Assembly (NCBI RefSeq): GCF_001637225.1
Contig: NZ_LVJI01000015.1
Coordinates: 186,001 to 250,000 of the forward strand
Direction: 5' to 3'
Source: Paenibacillus antarcticus
GTDB lineage: Bacteria > Bacillota > Bacilli > Paenibacillales > Paenibacillaceae
Length of the DNA: 64,000 bases
Both the position numbers and the translations under genes were made by a program. This document shows positions 54,605 through 62,755 of this stretch, one piece after another (position 1 is the first letter of the stretch; every line of letters begins with the position of its first letter). Under the pieces are notes generated by a model that saw only the letters and a list, made by a program, of their open reading frames with translations, ran no database searches and had not been told where the DNA came from.

Positions 54605-54700
54605 TTCTAGCACTCTCCTATTTGATAGGCAGCCCTTGCGCAAATGAATACCCTTATGTATAATATGCGCAAGGAAACCCATATTAGATTTGTGTTCGTC

Positions 54701-55171
54701 TTAACGCCCGGCCAAGGTATTGTTAAGGCGATTTTTATTACCCATTTCATTAAGTTTGTCTAAAATCTCGTTTGTCAGGTATTCTTCCTCTACCTCAATT
54801 TCAGAAAGTACATCTAAAATACTAGCTACTATATGACGATCTGAAAGCACATCATCATATGCAATAGCTAAGTTAATATCTTTTAATTTAGAACCGATCT
54901 TTGCTAAAAATGACATGCTACTTGCTGGCGTATATAGGGAAGAACACTCCTTCTTCACGTTAGGATCTTCTATTGACCCAAAGGTAACGTCATCATGTTT
55001 AACCCCATACAATTTACATAACACTAAAGATTCACTAAGCGTAATTTCTCCTGAATTATCTTCATACCATTCGATTTTCTTGACAGATATATCAGTTTCC
55101 TCAGCTACTTTCTCCAAAGTGAATCCGCTGTTCCAACGAGCTTGTCTGATTGTTAATTTATTTACCGTCAC
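54701..55171 (-). CDS. XRE family HTH regulator
   Basis: 156 residues. The N-terminal HTH (RQARWNSGFTLEKVAEETDI, SVKKIEWYEDNSGEITLSES) is a Cro/CI-type DNA-binding domain; the C-terminal half is helical and may oligomerise. It lies in the early operon well after cro, so it may tune early transcription or be a second repressor. Confidence 0.8.
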   Translation of the reverse strand: MTVNKLTIRQARWNSGFTLEKVAEETDISVKKIEWYEDNSGEITLSESLVLCKLYGVKHDDVTFGSIEDPNVKKECSSLYTPASSMSFLAKIGSKLKDINLAIAYDDVLSDRHIVASILDVLSEIEVEEEYLTNEILDKLNEMGNKNRLNNTLAGR

Positions 55172-55211
55172 TTCAATTCCCCCTCGATTTCCTTGGTTAA
55201 TTTACTCATCC

Positions 55212-55865
55212 TCAGTCTTTCTCCATTATTGATATTTCTGAACGATAATCATCATTTGCCATTGCAATAAGTTTACTTAGCTCGTCCAACCGTCTAGCGC
55301 ATTCTATAAATTCAACAGTAAGCTCAGGTCTGGATGCATTACGTGTTCCTCTTACTTTCTCTGCTTCACTGTATAACGCTGCTGTAGCATTAATCGTGTC
55401 TCCAAAATCAAGGGTGCGTACGAACTCGATTAATTCATTTTCCTGCTTTGTAACGTCCATAGTTATATCACGAGGCTCACCATGGTAATCCTCAGCTTCT
55501 TTATAGTCTTTGGCATCTTCAATACCTTCTGGCAAAATTACATCACTGCTGAACCAAGCTGCGTATTTATCACTAACGATGCAAAGCGTAATTTGACAAT
55601 CTGTGATATGTTTAGAGACTGATAGATTTAGCTCAAAACAGAATTCTGATCCCCCAAGGTGAACAATCAACGAATCCCCTCTGCCTTCTCCATCGAATGT
55701 TTCTAGGTATTCCGCTTTAACAGGTTGAGTAGAAATGCCTACAAATGGATCACATAAGCCGTCTAGCTTTAATTCCAAGCTACAAGGTACATTATATTTT
55801 CCCATCACTTCGAAAAGGTGTAGTGCTTCGCTAACATCGGATTTGATCATTTGAGTAGTTGACAT
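55212..55865 (-). CDS. Hypothetical phage protein
   Basis: 217 residues. The N-terminal two thirds are beta-rich (VGISTQPVKAEYLETFDGEG, LNLSVSKHITDCQITLCIVS) and the last 60 residues are helical. No family recognised; early operon between two regulators. Confidence 0.6.
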   Translation of the reverse strand: MSTTQMIKSDVSEALHLFEVMGKYNVPCSLELKLDGLCDPFVGISTQPVKAEYLETFDGEGRGDSLIVHLGGSEFCFELNLSVSKHITDCQITLCIVSDKYAAWFSSDVILPEGIEDAKDYKEAEDYHGEPRDITMDVTKQENELIEFVRTLDFGDTINATAALYSEAEKVRGTRNASRPELTVEFIECARRLDELSKLIAMANDDYRSEISIMEKD

Positions 55866-55967
55866 GATTAATTTGCTCCTTTAGATTGCTTTTTTATATT
55901 TCTAATAATAATTGCATGTTGAAAGGGATGATCGAACCATAGTCGCGCCAGTTCTGGAAGGGTCATA

Positions 55968-56747
55968 TCAAAACAGCGTTTGACCATTTTCTCTCTCGAT
56001 CTCCCTCATCAAGTTATTTGGTGGGGTCCAGTGCGGTACATATTGCAATCCCTGCTCATAGTCCTTCGTAAATGTATTGCTATAGGAGTTGGTATCGAAA
56101 TACTCCTGATAGTCGTTCCACATAGCCTGGTAGACCTTGCTACGAACGCTACTATTTTGGTAAGCTGCTGATTTCTTCCCGCCAAGAACGGAAATTGCCT
56201 TTGCGTTACCCGCCTTTTTTAATCTTTGTTGCTGGCCATAATCAATAGTTGTCTTGTTTTCCAATGTTTCAATCCGTGTATCCAATTTCTGAACCTTATC
56301 ATCCATTACGAATATAGCTCTGACTTCTGGACTAAGACCTGAATAAGGATTTGCTTCTCGGTTCAATAAATAGTCTCGTACACCTCTGGCAATTAAACTA
56401 TCTCTCAATAACATACCGATTCTCAGAATTGCCCGGCGTGGTATGATTGTTAAAGAACGAGTCATTTTCCCAATAATTGCAATGTCCTCGAAGGACTTAG
56501 CAAATTTTGTTAATTCCATTCCAGTTAGAACCTTGAGTCCATCAGACTCCAATTCTTCGCGATTATCTTTAATAAGAGAATTAATCGCTTCTTTGCCTAC
56601 TTCGTAGTAGGCTGTAACCTGATCAATTGAAGCATTCACATCATCAGGTAATAGCGAAAGTTTCTTTACCTTGTCTAAAACCTCACTACGATCAATCACG
56701 GATTCTCTCAACGACTTGCTTTCTATCAATGCATCACTTTTACTCAT
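55968..56747 (-). CDS. Phage antirepressor-like protein with ORF6C domain
   Basis: 259 residues. The N-terminal half carries VLTGMELTKFAKSFEDIAII and TIIPRRAILRIGMLLRDS, common in Bacillales phage regulators, and the C-terminal half is an ORF6C domain (RIETLENKTTIDYGQQQRLK ... SVRSKVYQAMWNDYQEYF, about 165-235). ORF6C proteins act as antirepressors in prophage induction. The start at 56747 has AGAAGGG eight bases upstream. Confidence 0.8.
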   Translation of the reverse strand: MSKSDALIESKSLRESVIDRSEVLDKVKKLSLLPDDVNASIDQVTAYYEVGKEAINSLIKDNREELESDGLKVLTGMELTKFAKSFEDIAIIGKMTRSLTIIPRRAILRIGMLLRDSLIARGVRDYLLNREANPYSGLSPEVRAIFVMDDKVQKLDTRIETLENKTTIDYGQQQRLKKAGNAKAISVLGGKKSAAYQNSSVRSKVYQAMWNDYQEYFDTNSYSNTFTKDYEQGLQYVPHWTPPNNLMREIERENGQTLF

Positions 56748-56820
56748 TGCTTCATCCCTTCTCATTCAAGTATTTTTTCAATACCCACCAATAAAATTAG
56801 TTGCATTGATCATTTTTGCC

Positions 56821-57003
56821 TTAGGCCTGATTCCCTTGTGACTCACCGCGTAACCAAGCTTCAATTACTTCCCGATGAAATAAGATACGCCCTCGAATTT
56901 TTATATGTGGCACCTGTTTTTCTCTAACCATGGCGTATATAGTGGTGGTGGACACTGAGATCAACTCAGCTACTTCATTTACTGTTAATGTTATTTTCCG
57001 CAT
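56821..57003 (-). CDS. Excisionase-family small HTH protein
   Basis: 60 residues, a single excisionase/MerR-like winged helix: LTVNEVAELISVSTTTIYAM then VPHIKIRGRILFHREVIEAW. It binds DNA and could direct excision or act as an early regulator. It is far from the integrase gene, which makes a regulatory role as likely as an Xis role. Confidence 0.82.
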   Translation of the reverse strand: MRKITLTVNEVAELISVSTTTIYAMVREKQVPHIKIRGRILFHREVIEAWLRGESQGNQA

Positions 57004-57228
57004 TTATATCACCTCCTTAAATTTACGTTGGCATCATCTTGAATTGCTTTAAAACATCTACTTCTCCGCCAACAAAATATGATTCAGAGCACCCCTTTAG
57101 CTTCCTATAACTTCAACTATCTTGGGAATCAGTTAATCGTGTTCCTTACCGAACTTCTCAGCCACCATCAAAACTCCGGTTATTACCAGTTCGTCCGTTA
57201 TTTGTATTTCAAGAAAATAACGATAATC

Positions 57229-57258
57229 ATAGTAAAACCTAATAAAAATGTATTGCAA
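57229..57258 (-). promoter_or_regulatory. Predicted promoter of the excisionase-like gene
   Basis: TTGCAA (57253-57258) and TACTAT (57229-57234), 18-bp spacer, directly downstream of the operator at 57261-57278. Confidence 0.45.
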
Positions 57259-57260
57259 AT

Positions 57261-57278
57261 AATCACTATATGTGATTT
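57261..57278. promoter_or_regulatory. Repressor operator O1
   Basis: AATCACTATATGTGATTT, a palindrome overlapping the cro stop codon and lying just upstream of the excisionase-like gene promoter. Confidence 0.75.
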
Positions 57279-57468
57279 AATAGGTATAGAAAAGTTCTTC
57301 GATAGATTTATGGTAAAATTTAGATACCTTAATCTTAGTATCATCACTACCTTTTCTTTTTCTTGATTCAAGCATGGCTAGCATTCCATGAGAAATACCT
57401 ATACTGCTTGCGGCATCTGAAATAGTTAAACCAAGGGTCTTTCTTGCACTCACTAAAGCATCATTCAT
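57277..57468 (-). CDS. Cro-like XRE regulator
   Basis: 63 residues, a single HTH_3 domain (ALVSARKTLGLTISDAASSI GISHGMLAMLESRKRKGS) and nothing else, the size of phage Cro proteins. It is divergent from the CI-like gene at 57589 with three operators between, so it should repress the lysogenic promoter and open lytic growth. Confidence 0.83.
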   Translation of the reverse strand: MNDALVSARKTLGLTISDAASSIGISHGMLAMLESRKRKGSDDTKIKVSKFYHKSIEELFYTY

Positions 57469-57489
57469 GTTCTCACCCCCTTATCAAAA

Positions 57490-57506
57490 AACACTATTTG
57501 TGATTT
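57490..57506. promoter_or_regulatory. Repressor operator O2
   Basis: AACACTATTTGTGATTT, matching the palindromic consensus ATCACTATTTGTGATT; lies between the cro promoter -10 and the cro start. Confidence 0.75.
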
Positions 57507-57515
57507 CATAACCCA

Positions 57516-57544
57516 AGAATAACTCACTATTTGTGATTAGTCAA
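57516..57544 (-). promoter_or_regulatory. Predicted lytic promoter of cro
   Basis: TTGACT (57539-57544) and TATTCT (57516-57521) with a 17-bp spacer that contains operator O3, so repressor binding would block RNA polymerase. Confidence 0.75.
57523..57539. promoter_or_regulatory. Repressor operator O3
   Basis: CTCACTATTTGTGATTA, located exactly in the spacer of the cro promoter. Confidence 0.78.
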
Positions 57545-57553
57545 CTGCTAAAA

Positions 57554-57570
57554 CTCACTTTTAGTGATTT
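57554..57570. promoter_or_regulatory. Repressor operator O4
   Basis: CTCACTTTTAGTGATTT, 19 bp before the CI-like start; the most diverged copy, placed to control the repressor's own gene. Confidence 0.7.
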
Positions 57571-57588
57571 TATTTTCGTTAGAATGGA

Positions 57589-57966
57589 GTGTTCCCAATT
57601 AAACCCACTACTTTAGGCAAAAAAATTGCTGAACTTCGAAAAAAACGTAATCTTAAACAATCAGAGCTTGCAGAAGAAATAGGAAAATCAACAAGTTTAG
57701 TAGCTATGTGGGAGACAGGGAACAGAGATCCCGACTCCAAAATGGTTGCTACCTTAGCAAATTTTTTTAATGTTACATCTGATTATCTCTTAGGGCTTAA
57801 TGATGACCATAACGAAGATATTGAGAAAGAGACTCCCTCGAGCATCCGAGCCTGGTTGAGATCCAATAGTAACGACTTAACTCAAAATGAAAAAGAGGCT
57901 CTTGCAGAAGATATGGAAGAATACTTCAAGTTCAGAAAAGCGCGCATACTTAAAGACAGAGACTAA
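57589..57966 (+). CDS. CI-like repressor (XRE family)
   Basis: 125 residues. HTH_3 domain at 9-65 (LGKKIAELRKKRNLKQSELA, EEIGKSTSLVAMWETGNRDP), then an acidic linker and a helical C-terminus without LexA-type self-cleavage residues, so induction probably relies on the protease encoded next. The GTG start has GGAG directly abutting; a TAGAAT box at 57580-57585 would make the transcript almost leaderless, as for lambda cI. Confidence 0.83.
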   Translation: MFPIKPTTLGKKIAELRKKRNLKQSELAEEIGKSTSLVAMWETGNRDPDSKMVATLANFFNVTSDYLLGLNDDHNEDIEKETPSSIRAWLRSNSNDLTQNEKEALAEDMEEYFKFRKARILKDRD

Positions 57967-57983
57967 TTGATCGGAGATCATAA

Positions 57984-58682
57984 ATGAACTCTAATTTTAT
58001 TGAACCAATCACAATAGCATCCTCGTTATTCAATAAATATTATAAAAACAAAAATCATGATCTCATTACCTACAGATCAGATTACATCCTTATGACTCTC
58101 CTAATAGAAAATCAGATTCAATTAGACGCACATCTATTTAGAAATGATTTATTTTGTGGAATGTTAATCCTAGATGAATCAGAGAAAACAATTGTACACA
58201 ATAGTTCTCACTCAGAGGAAAAGAGAAATTTCACGATCGCTCATGAACTTGGACATTATTATTTGCACAAAGATAAACAATCTCAATTTGTTGATGAAAC
58301 TACAAATATGCTCGATAACAGTAACTTGATTTTTGAACAACAGGCAAATGCTTTTGCTGCCGAACTATTACTTCCGCAGGATGTGTTAAGCTTAATGTTT
58401 AGCTATAGATACAACTTTTTTCGAATTGCAAAAATTACTAGAGTTTCATATGAATGCTTACATTGGAGACTAGTTACTTATTTAAAACAGAAACTTAGTC
58501 TTAACAAAAAAGAAAGCCTACTCATAATAGAAAATTACGTAGAATGTTCAAAAACCAAAAGTCAAGAAAAAGCTTCAATTTTCAATATCGTATTTATGTT
58601 TGGATATACTCCGGCAGTAAGATCAGAGGTTCTTCGTTTGGAAGAAATAGTAAATTCACAACTTAAAGGTATTCCCCTCTAG
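57984..58682 (+). CDS. ImmA/IrrE family metallo-endopeptidase
   Basis: 232 residues. The zinc motif HELGH spans 87-91 within FTIAHELGHYYLHKDK, followed by the distal Glu in QQANAFAAELLLP near 125-137. ImmA proteins cleave the phage repressor encoded beside them during the SOS response or conjugal induction; the gene follows the CI-like gene by 17 bp. This pair replaces RecA-stimulated self-cleavage. Confidence 0.92.
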   Translation: MNSNFIEPITIASSLFNKYYKNKNHDLITYRSDYILMTLLIENQIQLDAHLFRNDLFCGMLILDESEKTIVHNSSHSEEKRNFTIAHELGHYYLHKDKQSQFVDETTNMLDNSNLIFEQQANAFAAELLLPQDVLSLMFSYRYNFFRIAKITRVSYECLHWRLVTYLKQKLSLNKKESLLIIENYVECSKTKSQEKASIFNIVFMFGYTPAVRSEVLRLEEIVNSQLKGIPL

Positions 58683-58950
58683 ACTTTCCTTTCTCGTAAC
58701 GTGGTTATTACCAAAATCACCTAAAGAATTTGGATTCTAGCGATTTCTAACCTAAGCCAGTTTTACTTGCGTATACTCACCACACACCCTACTTCGATGA
58801 AAAATAATGCGTCACAAAACCCTTACATATATGATCTATCATTCACTTCCCGTACTATAGATCGCCGTAGATGATGCGCCGATCAAATTAGCAGTTTCAA
58901 ATACCCGTTAAAGTGACTTTTTTATTTATTTCACCTCCTTGAAATTGCTG
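58683..58950. other. Intergenic gap after immA
   Basis: No gene, clear terminator or repeat seen. Confidence 0.4.
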
Positions 58951-59192
58951 TTAATACGTCCACAAATCAACTAACCTGTAGTAATCCATCGTACAAATAA
59001 CCTATTACCTCTTCTTTGCCTTTCCATCTTCTCTATAACTCTTGTGTTTAGATATTTTGTAAAATTATGGGTGTATTTAACGTTTGGCAACTTACCATTT
59101 ACCGAATAAGAGAACGTGTCCACAGTCAATTCCTTGTATGCTCCGAATGGATTAGCTTTCTTATTAATGATCTTCTGAATTACACAGTACAT
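58951..59192 (-). pseudogene. Frameshifted small protein gene (MYCVIQK family)
   Basis: The frame from ATG 59192 (YCVIQKIINKKANPFGAYKE) goes wrong near 59000: the expected end REDGKAKKR ... VICTMDYYRLVDLW lies in the +1 frame, with two stops at the break. I recall this family from prophages and integrative elements of Bacillales, with the intact C-terminus present there. Function unknown. Confidence 0.6.
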
Positions 59193-59414
59193 GTTTCACA
59201 CCTGCCATGCTTAGAGTCAATAATCTGATTTGCAGTATGCTTCTTTGCTCTGTATTGCAGATTGTCCATTGTTTTGTTCACCTTCTTATTACCAAAATCA
59301 AAATTACCGATTACAGAGCATAAATATAATCATATACAACAAATTGTTCATATGTCTGAGCAATTCGATTAATTATAAGATAACAAATGATGAATATTGT
59401 GTCAATACGTAATA

Positions 59415-59443
59415 TTGAATACTTTAAGCAAATTGTATATACT
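59415..59443 (+). promoter_or_regulatory. Predicted promoter of the XRE gene at 59476
   Basis: TTGAAT (59415-59420) and TATACT (59438-59443) with a 17-bp spacer. Confidence 0.7.
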
Positions 59444-59475
59444 ATAAAGCAAAAGTGATGAAAAGGTGATGAAAA

Positions 59476-60090
59476 ATGATAAAATGTAATTTAGCAGTTC
59501 TATTGGCTGAAAGAGGTATTAACGTTTCTGAAATGTCTGAGAGAACGGGGTTATCACGCAATACGCTAAGTGCTTTGCAAAACAATACTGGAAAGGGAAT
59601 TCAATTCGATACAATGGACGCGATTTGTAAACTATTAGATGTTACCCCATGCCAATTATTTTCATATGCCGATATAGGGGTTAATTTCATATTCACTAAT
59701 CCTTATAAGAAAAAAATCGAGAGAATGCCTAACGGAGTATTAAATATAGTTCAATATTCCAGTTACTACGAAGTAGAAGTCTTTTATAATGAATCAGTAA
59801 TAACATTAAAAGGATTATTGAATACAGATCATTATCCCGACCGGATACAAATTATATTTCCTGTTAAAAACAAGTCTAGTCTCGAGAAAATCCCTCTGAT
59901 CTTTAGACAAGAAATCTTTAATGCGATCAATGAATTTGCAGTTAATGAGTTAAACAACAGCTATGATGTTCCTGTTAAGATAACGAAAAATTCTATGGAA
60001 ATAAAATTTTTAGATGATCAGTTTATTGAACAGGAAATTATGGATTTTCATCTTTCTCAAGATGATGGATTAGACAACCTTTTTAATTAA
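59476..60090 (+). CDS. XRE family HTH regulator next to the integrase
   Basis: 204 residues. The first 66 form an HTH_26-type domain (LAVLLAERGINVSEMSERTG, LSRNTLSALQNNTGKGIQFD), similar to small YozG-like regulators. The remaining 140 residues are a mixed alpha/beta domain of unknown family. It has its own promoter and is followed by the TTAATNCGC repeats before the integrase, so it may control integrase expression. Confidence 0.8.
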   Translation: MIKCNLAVLLAERGINVSEMSERTGLSRNTLSALQNNTGKGIQFDTMDAICKLLDVTPCQLFSYADIGVNFIFTNPYKKKIERMPNGVLNIVQYSSYYEVEVFYNESVITLKGLLNTDHYPDRIQIIFPVKNKSSLEKIPLIFRQEIFNAINEFAVNELNNSYDVPVKITKNSMEIKFLDDQFIEQEIMDFHLSQDDGLDNLFN

Positions 60091-60105
60091 ATAATCATTT
60101 GTTAT

Positions 60106-60210
60106 TTAATTCGCACATTAATACGCAGTTAATGCGCACATCACCAAATGACTGTAACCATTGATACATAAGGGTTTGTAGTAGTTAATTCGCTAATTCG
60201 CTTAATTCGC
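60106..60210. repeat. Six TTAATNCGC repeats upstream of the integrase
   Basis: Copies start at 60106, 60118, 60129, 60185, 60193 and 60202 (the fifth shares its first base position with the end of the fourth, as TAATTCGC). They form two clusters of three with about 9-12-bp spacing. Position between the regulator gene and the integrase suits operators or additional recombinase-accessory sites. Confidence 0.6.
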
Positions 60211-60241
60211 TAGTACATATATTTAAAAAGGAGGAAAAAGC

Positions 60242-61600
60242 ATGGCTAACTTTAGGCAGCGTGGTACAAATACATGGGAGTTTACTGTAAGCCTGGGGAA
60301 GGGTCCGAACAATAAATATATAAGACGGTACAAGAGTATTGAAGTGACTGAAAAGATGAGTCCTAAGAAGCTTCAGGAGCATCTTGAGTTTGAATATGCA
60401 AAGTTTAAGCAGGAATTAGAAACTGGGGAGTACATAACGCCTGGAAAGATGATATTCAAAGAATTCATTGATATGTGGAAAAACAATTATGCAACTGCTA
60501 ACCTTTCTCCCACAACTCTTGATGTTTATGAGAGTCATATTGAATCCCGATTGATCCCCACCTTTGGACACTTATATCTTGAGCAAGTTAAGCCTGGTCT
60601 GATACTAGACTTCCTGAAAGCCTTAGAGAAGCCAGGAGCACGATTAGGTTACCACAAGTCAAAGATACCTGTGGAATTATCAAGTACACCAGAAGAGACG
60701 GAACTCTCAAGTGAGATCGAACCAAAGCCCTTAGATTCCGGTACTATCGGTTACATATATAGAGTGCTTAAAAACATACTATCTCGAGCCGTTGAGTGGA
60801 AGATGATTTCATCAAATCCAATGAGCGGAATTAAGAAGCCAACCCCAGATAATGAAACTAAGAAACGAAAACAACTGGAGCAAAAAAATAATCCTCAGTA
60901 TTACAACGAAGATGAAGCACAAGCTGTGGTTGACGCTTTATACAGCGAATCACGGAAATGGCGGCTATTTATACTCGGATCAATGATTGGTGGGTTTCGT
61001 CGCGGAGAACTTGTGGCCCTAGAATGGCCGTCTGTATTCTTTAATGAGAATAGTATGTCGATTGAGAATAACATCCCAATGACTAAGGATGGTAAGGCAG
61101 TTGAAAAGGATCCAAAATCATTAAGTTCCATCCGCACCGTTGATATGCCTGAATGGTATATGGAAGAGTTGCAATTGTATTATCAGGAATGGGAAGAAGA
61201 AAAAGAAAACCTTAGGGATAAATGGGAAGGTGAAGATCGTAAATTTGTCTTTCATAACGGTACCGGAACGCCATATTACTACAAACACCCTTCTCGTTGG
61301 TGGGAAAGATTCTGTAAACGTCGAGGTATAAGGTATATCAAGTTCCACGGACTACGCCACAGCATGGGTACCCTTCTCATTGAGGATGAAGACGAATCAC
61401 AGATTGACCATATATTAATGGCTATCCAAAAAAGGCTTGGTCATTCAAGACTCTCTACATCTGCTGATATTTACGTTCACTTAACGAAGAAGGTTAAAAA
61501 ACGGACATCTGGTAAATTTGATAAATTCGCTCGTAAGGATGGAACTCCTCTCGATAGTGAGGATCAATCAAAACCACCACATTTAAAGTTGGTTAAATAG
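60242..61600 (+). CDS. int: Prophage tyrosine recombinase (integrase)
   Basis: 452 residues. An AP2-like arm-binding N-terminus (1-35), a SAM-like core-binding domain (70-130 and 165-200) and the catalytic domain. Active-site residues: Arg253 in GGFRRGELVALEW, His369 and Arg372 in HGLRHS, His401 in RLGHS, and Tyr411 in ADIYVHLTKK. The core-binding domain has a Glu/Ser-rich insert near 138-165. It integrates at tRNA-Val next to its own gene. GGAGG lies seven bases before the ATG. Confidence 0.95.
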   Translation: MANFRQRGTNTWEFTVSLGKGPNNKYIRRYKSIEVTEKMSPKKLQEHLEFEYAKFKQELETGEYITPGKMIFKEFIDMWKNNYATANLSPTTLDVYESHIESRLIPTFGHLYLEQVKPGLILDFLKALEKPGARLGYHKSKIPVELSSTPEETELSSEIEPKPLDSGTIGYIYRVLKNILSRAVEWKMISSNPMSGIKKPTPDNETKKRKQLEQKNNPQYYNEDEAQAVVDALYSESRKWRLFILGSMIGGFRRGELVALEWPSVFFNENSMSIENNIPMTKDGKAVEKDPKSLSSIRTVDMPEWYMEELQLYYQEWEEEKENLRDKWEGEDRKFVFHNGTGTPYYYKHPSRWWERFCKRRGIRYIKFHGLRHSMGTLLIEDEDESQIDHILMAIQKRLGHSRLSTSADIYVHLTKKVKKRTSGKFDKFARKDGTPLDSEDQSKPPHLKLVK

Positions 61601-61673
61601 TCAGAAGAATTACCACCTCTAAACGTCTAAATTTGTCTTTAATTTTGTTTATTTATTATACTTTAGCATAAAT

Positions 61674-61695
61674 TTTTGCGGCAGTTTTGCGGCAA
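61674..61695. promoter_or_regulatory. Integrase arm-type sites, right end
   Basis: Two direct copies, TTGCGGCAG (61676-61684) and TTGCGGCAA (61687-61695), match the cluster inside attL. Confidence 0.6.
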
Positions 61696-61737
61696 ACGAT
61701 TTTTTTTGTGGAGTCACTCTAAATTACGGACAAATAA

Positions 61738-61765
61738 AAGAGCCCTTGTATATCAAGGGCTCTTA
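61738..61765. terminator. Terminator between integrase and tRNA-Val
   Basis: AAGAGCCCTTG and CAAGGGCTCTT form an 11-bp stem at 61738-61765. A similar ACCCTTG/CAAGGG stem lies at the same place by the integrase pseudogene (about 19606-19625). Confidence 0.7.
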
Positions 61766-61767
61766 GT

Positions 61768-61812
61768 GATGATCTGTACTGGATTCGAACCAGTGACCCC
61801 TACCCTGTCAAG
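61768..61812. repeat. attR: 45-bp direct repeat inside tRNA-Val
   Basis: Identical to attL at 19632-19676; covers the 3' part of the tRNA gene supplied by the phage, so the tRNA stays intact. Confidence 0.92.
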
Positions 61813-61841
61813 ATAGTGCTCTCCCGCTGAGCTAACAGATC
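61770..61841 (-). tRNA. tRNA-Val (GAC anticodon)
   Basis: 72 nt folds as a full cloverleaf: acceptor GATCTGT/ACAGATC, D arm GCTC/GAGC, anticodon arm CTATC-TTGACAG-GGTAG with anticodon GAC, T arm ACTGG-TTCGAAT-CCAGT, discriminator A. CCA is not encoded. It is the integration target of the prophage. Confidence 0.95.
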
Positions 61842-61874
61842 TAAATGGTATTCATTTCTTTTGAGACAATATTT

Positions 61875-61903
61875 ATCATACCAGTAGCCGTAATTACTGT
61901 CAA
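61875..61903 (-). promoter_or_regulatory. Promoter of tRNA-Val
   Basis: TTGACA (61898-61903) and TATGAT (61875-61880), 17-bp spacer, 33 bp upstream of the tRNA; near-perfect sigma-A consensus. Confidence 0.85.
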
Positions 61904-62241
61904 TATCATTTTATTGAAATAATCGTTGATATGTCTGGGTTCTTATGTACAATTCCACTGCTTTCTTTAGTTAGAATATGTCGATGTGTTCCTTCGGGCA
62001 AGTTCCTAAATACAAGAGCTTACTAATTGTATAATCCCTGCCATCATGGGCAACATGACCCCCAATTTATCCAGTTGCGTATATCTTCTTACTACGAAGC
62101 TACTAACTAGTTTTTTACAAGTTATATTTCTCTTAATTTAATTTCCAAACAAAAATATAGTACAAATGTTCGTATAATGGAGTAATAATGGTATAATGCT
62201 GTTATAATATTAATAAATTAAACCTTAAGGAGTCTTGCCTA
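61904..62241. other. A+T-rich intergenic region with repeated TATAAT-like boxes
   Basis: No gene. Three TATAAT or similar boxes lie close together at about 62174-62212 (GTATAATGGAG, GGTATAATGC, GTTATAATAT), any of which could start transcription of the pseudogene that follows. Confidence 0.4.
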
Positions 62242-62685
62242 ATGAGTCAAAGAGTTCCCTACAATGAAGTTGCACCTGATGGTATGAAAATTATGATGGA
62301 TATGGAGATGTACACCAAAAAGTCTACAATTCATCGAACTACAAGATAACTTATCAAAATTAGAGTCTCTCAAATTAACGGTTGTGCCTTCTGCATAAAT
62401 ATGCATGCATCCGATGCTCGAAAAATGGGTGAAACTGAACAACGAATTTATTGTTTAAATGTTTGGAATGAATGTACTTTTTATACACCTGAAGAGAAGG
62501 TTGCTCTCGAACTATCTGAGCATATTACTCTAATCCCTACCAAAAGAGTTCCAGAAGACCTATATAAGCGAGTACGTGAACAATATGATGAGAAACAATA
62601 TGTTGATCTTGTTCTAATCATCAATCAAATCAACAGTTGGAATAGAATTTCTATAGCAATGGGTAATACAGCAACTGAAAAATAA
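62242..62685 (+). pseudogene. Carboxymuconolactone decarboxylase/AhpD-like protein, nonsense mutation
   Basis: The frame from ATG 62242 (AAGGAG upstream) to TAA 62685 is continuous over 147 codons except for TAA at codon 36 (62347-62349), where relatives have a Glu before LIKIRVSQ. The redox motif CAFC with the following His (GCAFCINMH) and the end WNRISIAMG are intact. Members reduce or detoxify peroxides. Re-initiation at ATG 62401 would give only a fragment lacking the CxxC. Confidence 0.82.
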
Positions 62686-62723
62686 TTACTCTCAATGAAC
62701 ACCTTTTAATGTTGATTTAATAT

Positions 62724-62752
62724 AAAAGCCGCTCATTTTGAGCGACTTTTTC
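62724..62752. terminator. Bidirectional terminator
   Basis: CGCTCA and TGAGCG arms (62730-62735, 62739-62744) with A- and T-runs outside, between convergent units. Confidence 0.75.
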
Positions 62753-62755
62753 TTC

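Larger units (their letters stand above)
19632..61812. mobile_element. PBSX/SPP1-like contractile-tailed prophage in tRNA-Val
   Basis: 42.1 kb between two 45-bp copies of tRNA-Val sequence. It contains recognisable lysogeny, replication, packaging, head, contractile tail, lysis and integration modules in normal order, with structural genes on the minus strand and the switch plus integrase on the plus strand at the right end. All major structural genes are open. Interruptions are limited to small genes (an amber codon at 50729-50731, frameshifts at about 22015 and 59000), so it may be inducible. Confidence 0.92.

Noticed and set aside
57079..57366. 95-residue plus-strand frame overlapping cro
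   Set aside because: Antisense to cro and covers operator and promoter sequence; no RBS.
61121..61348. Frames nested in the integrase on both strands
   Set aside because: Shadow frames of the catalytic domain.
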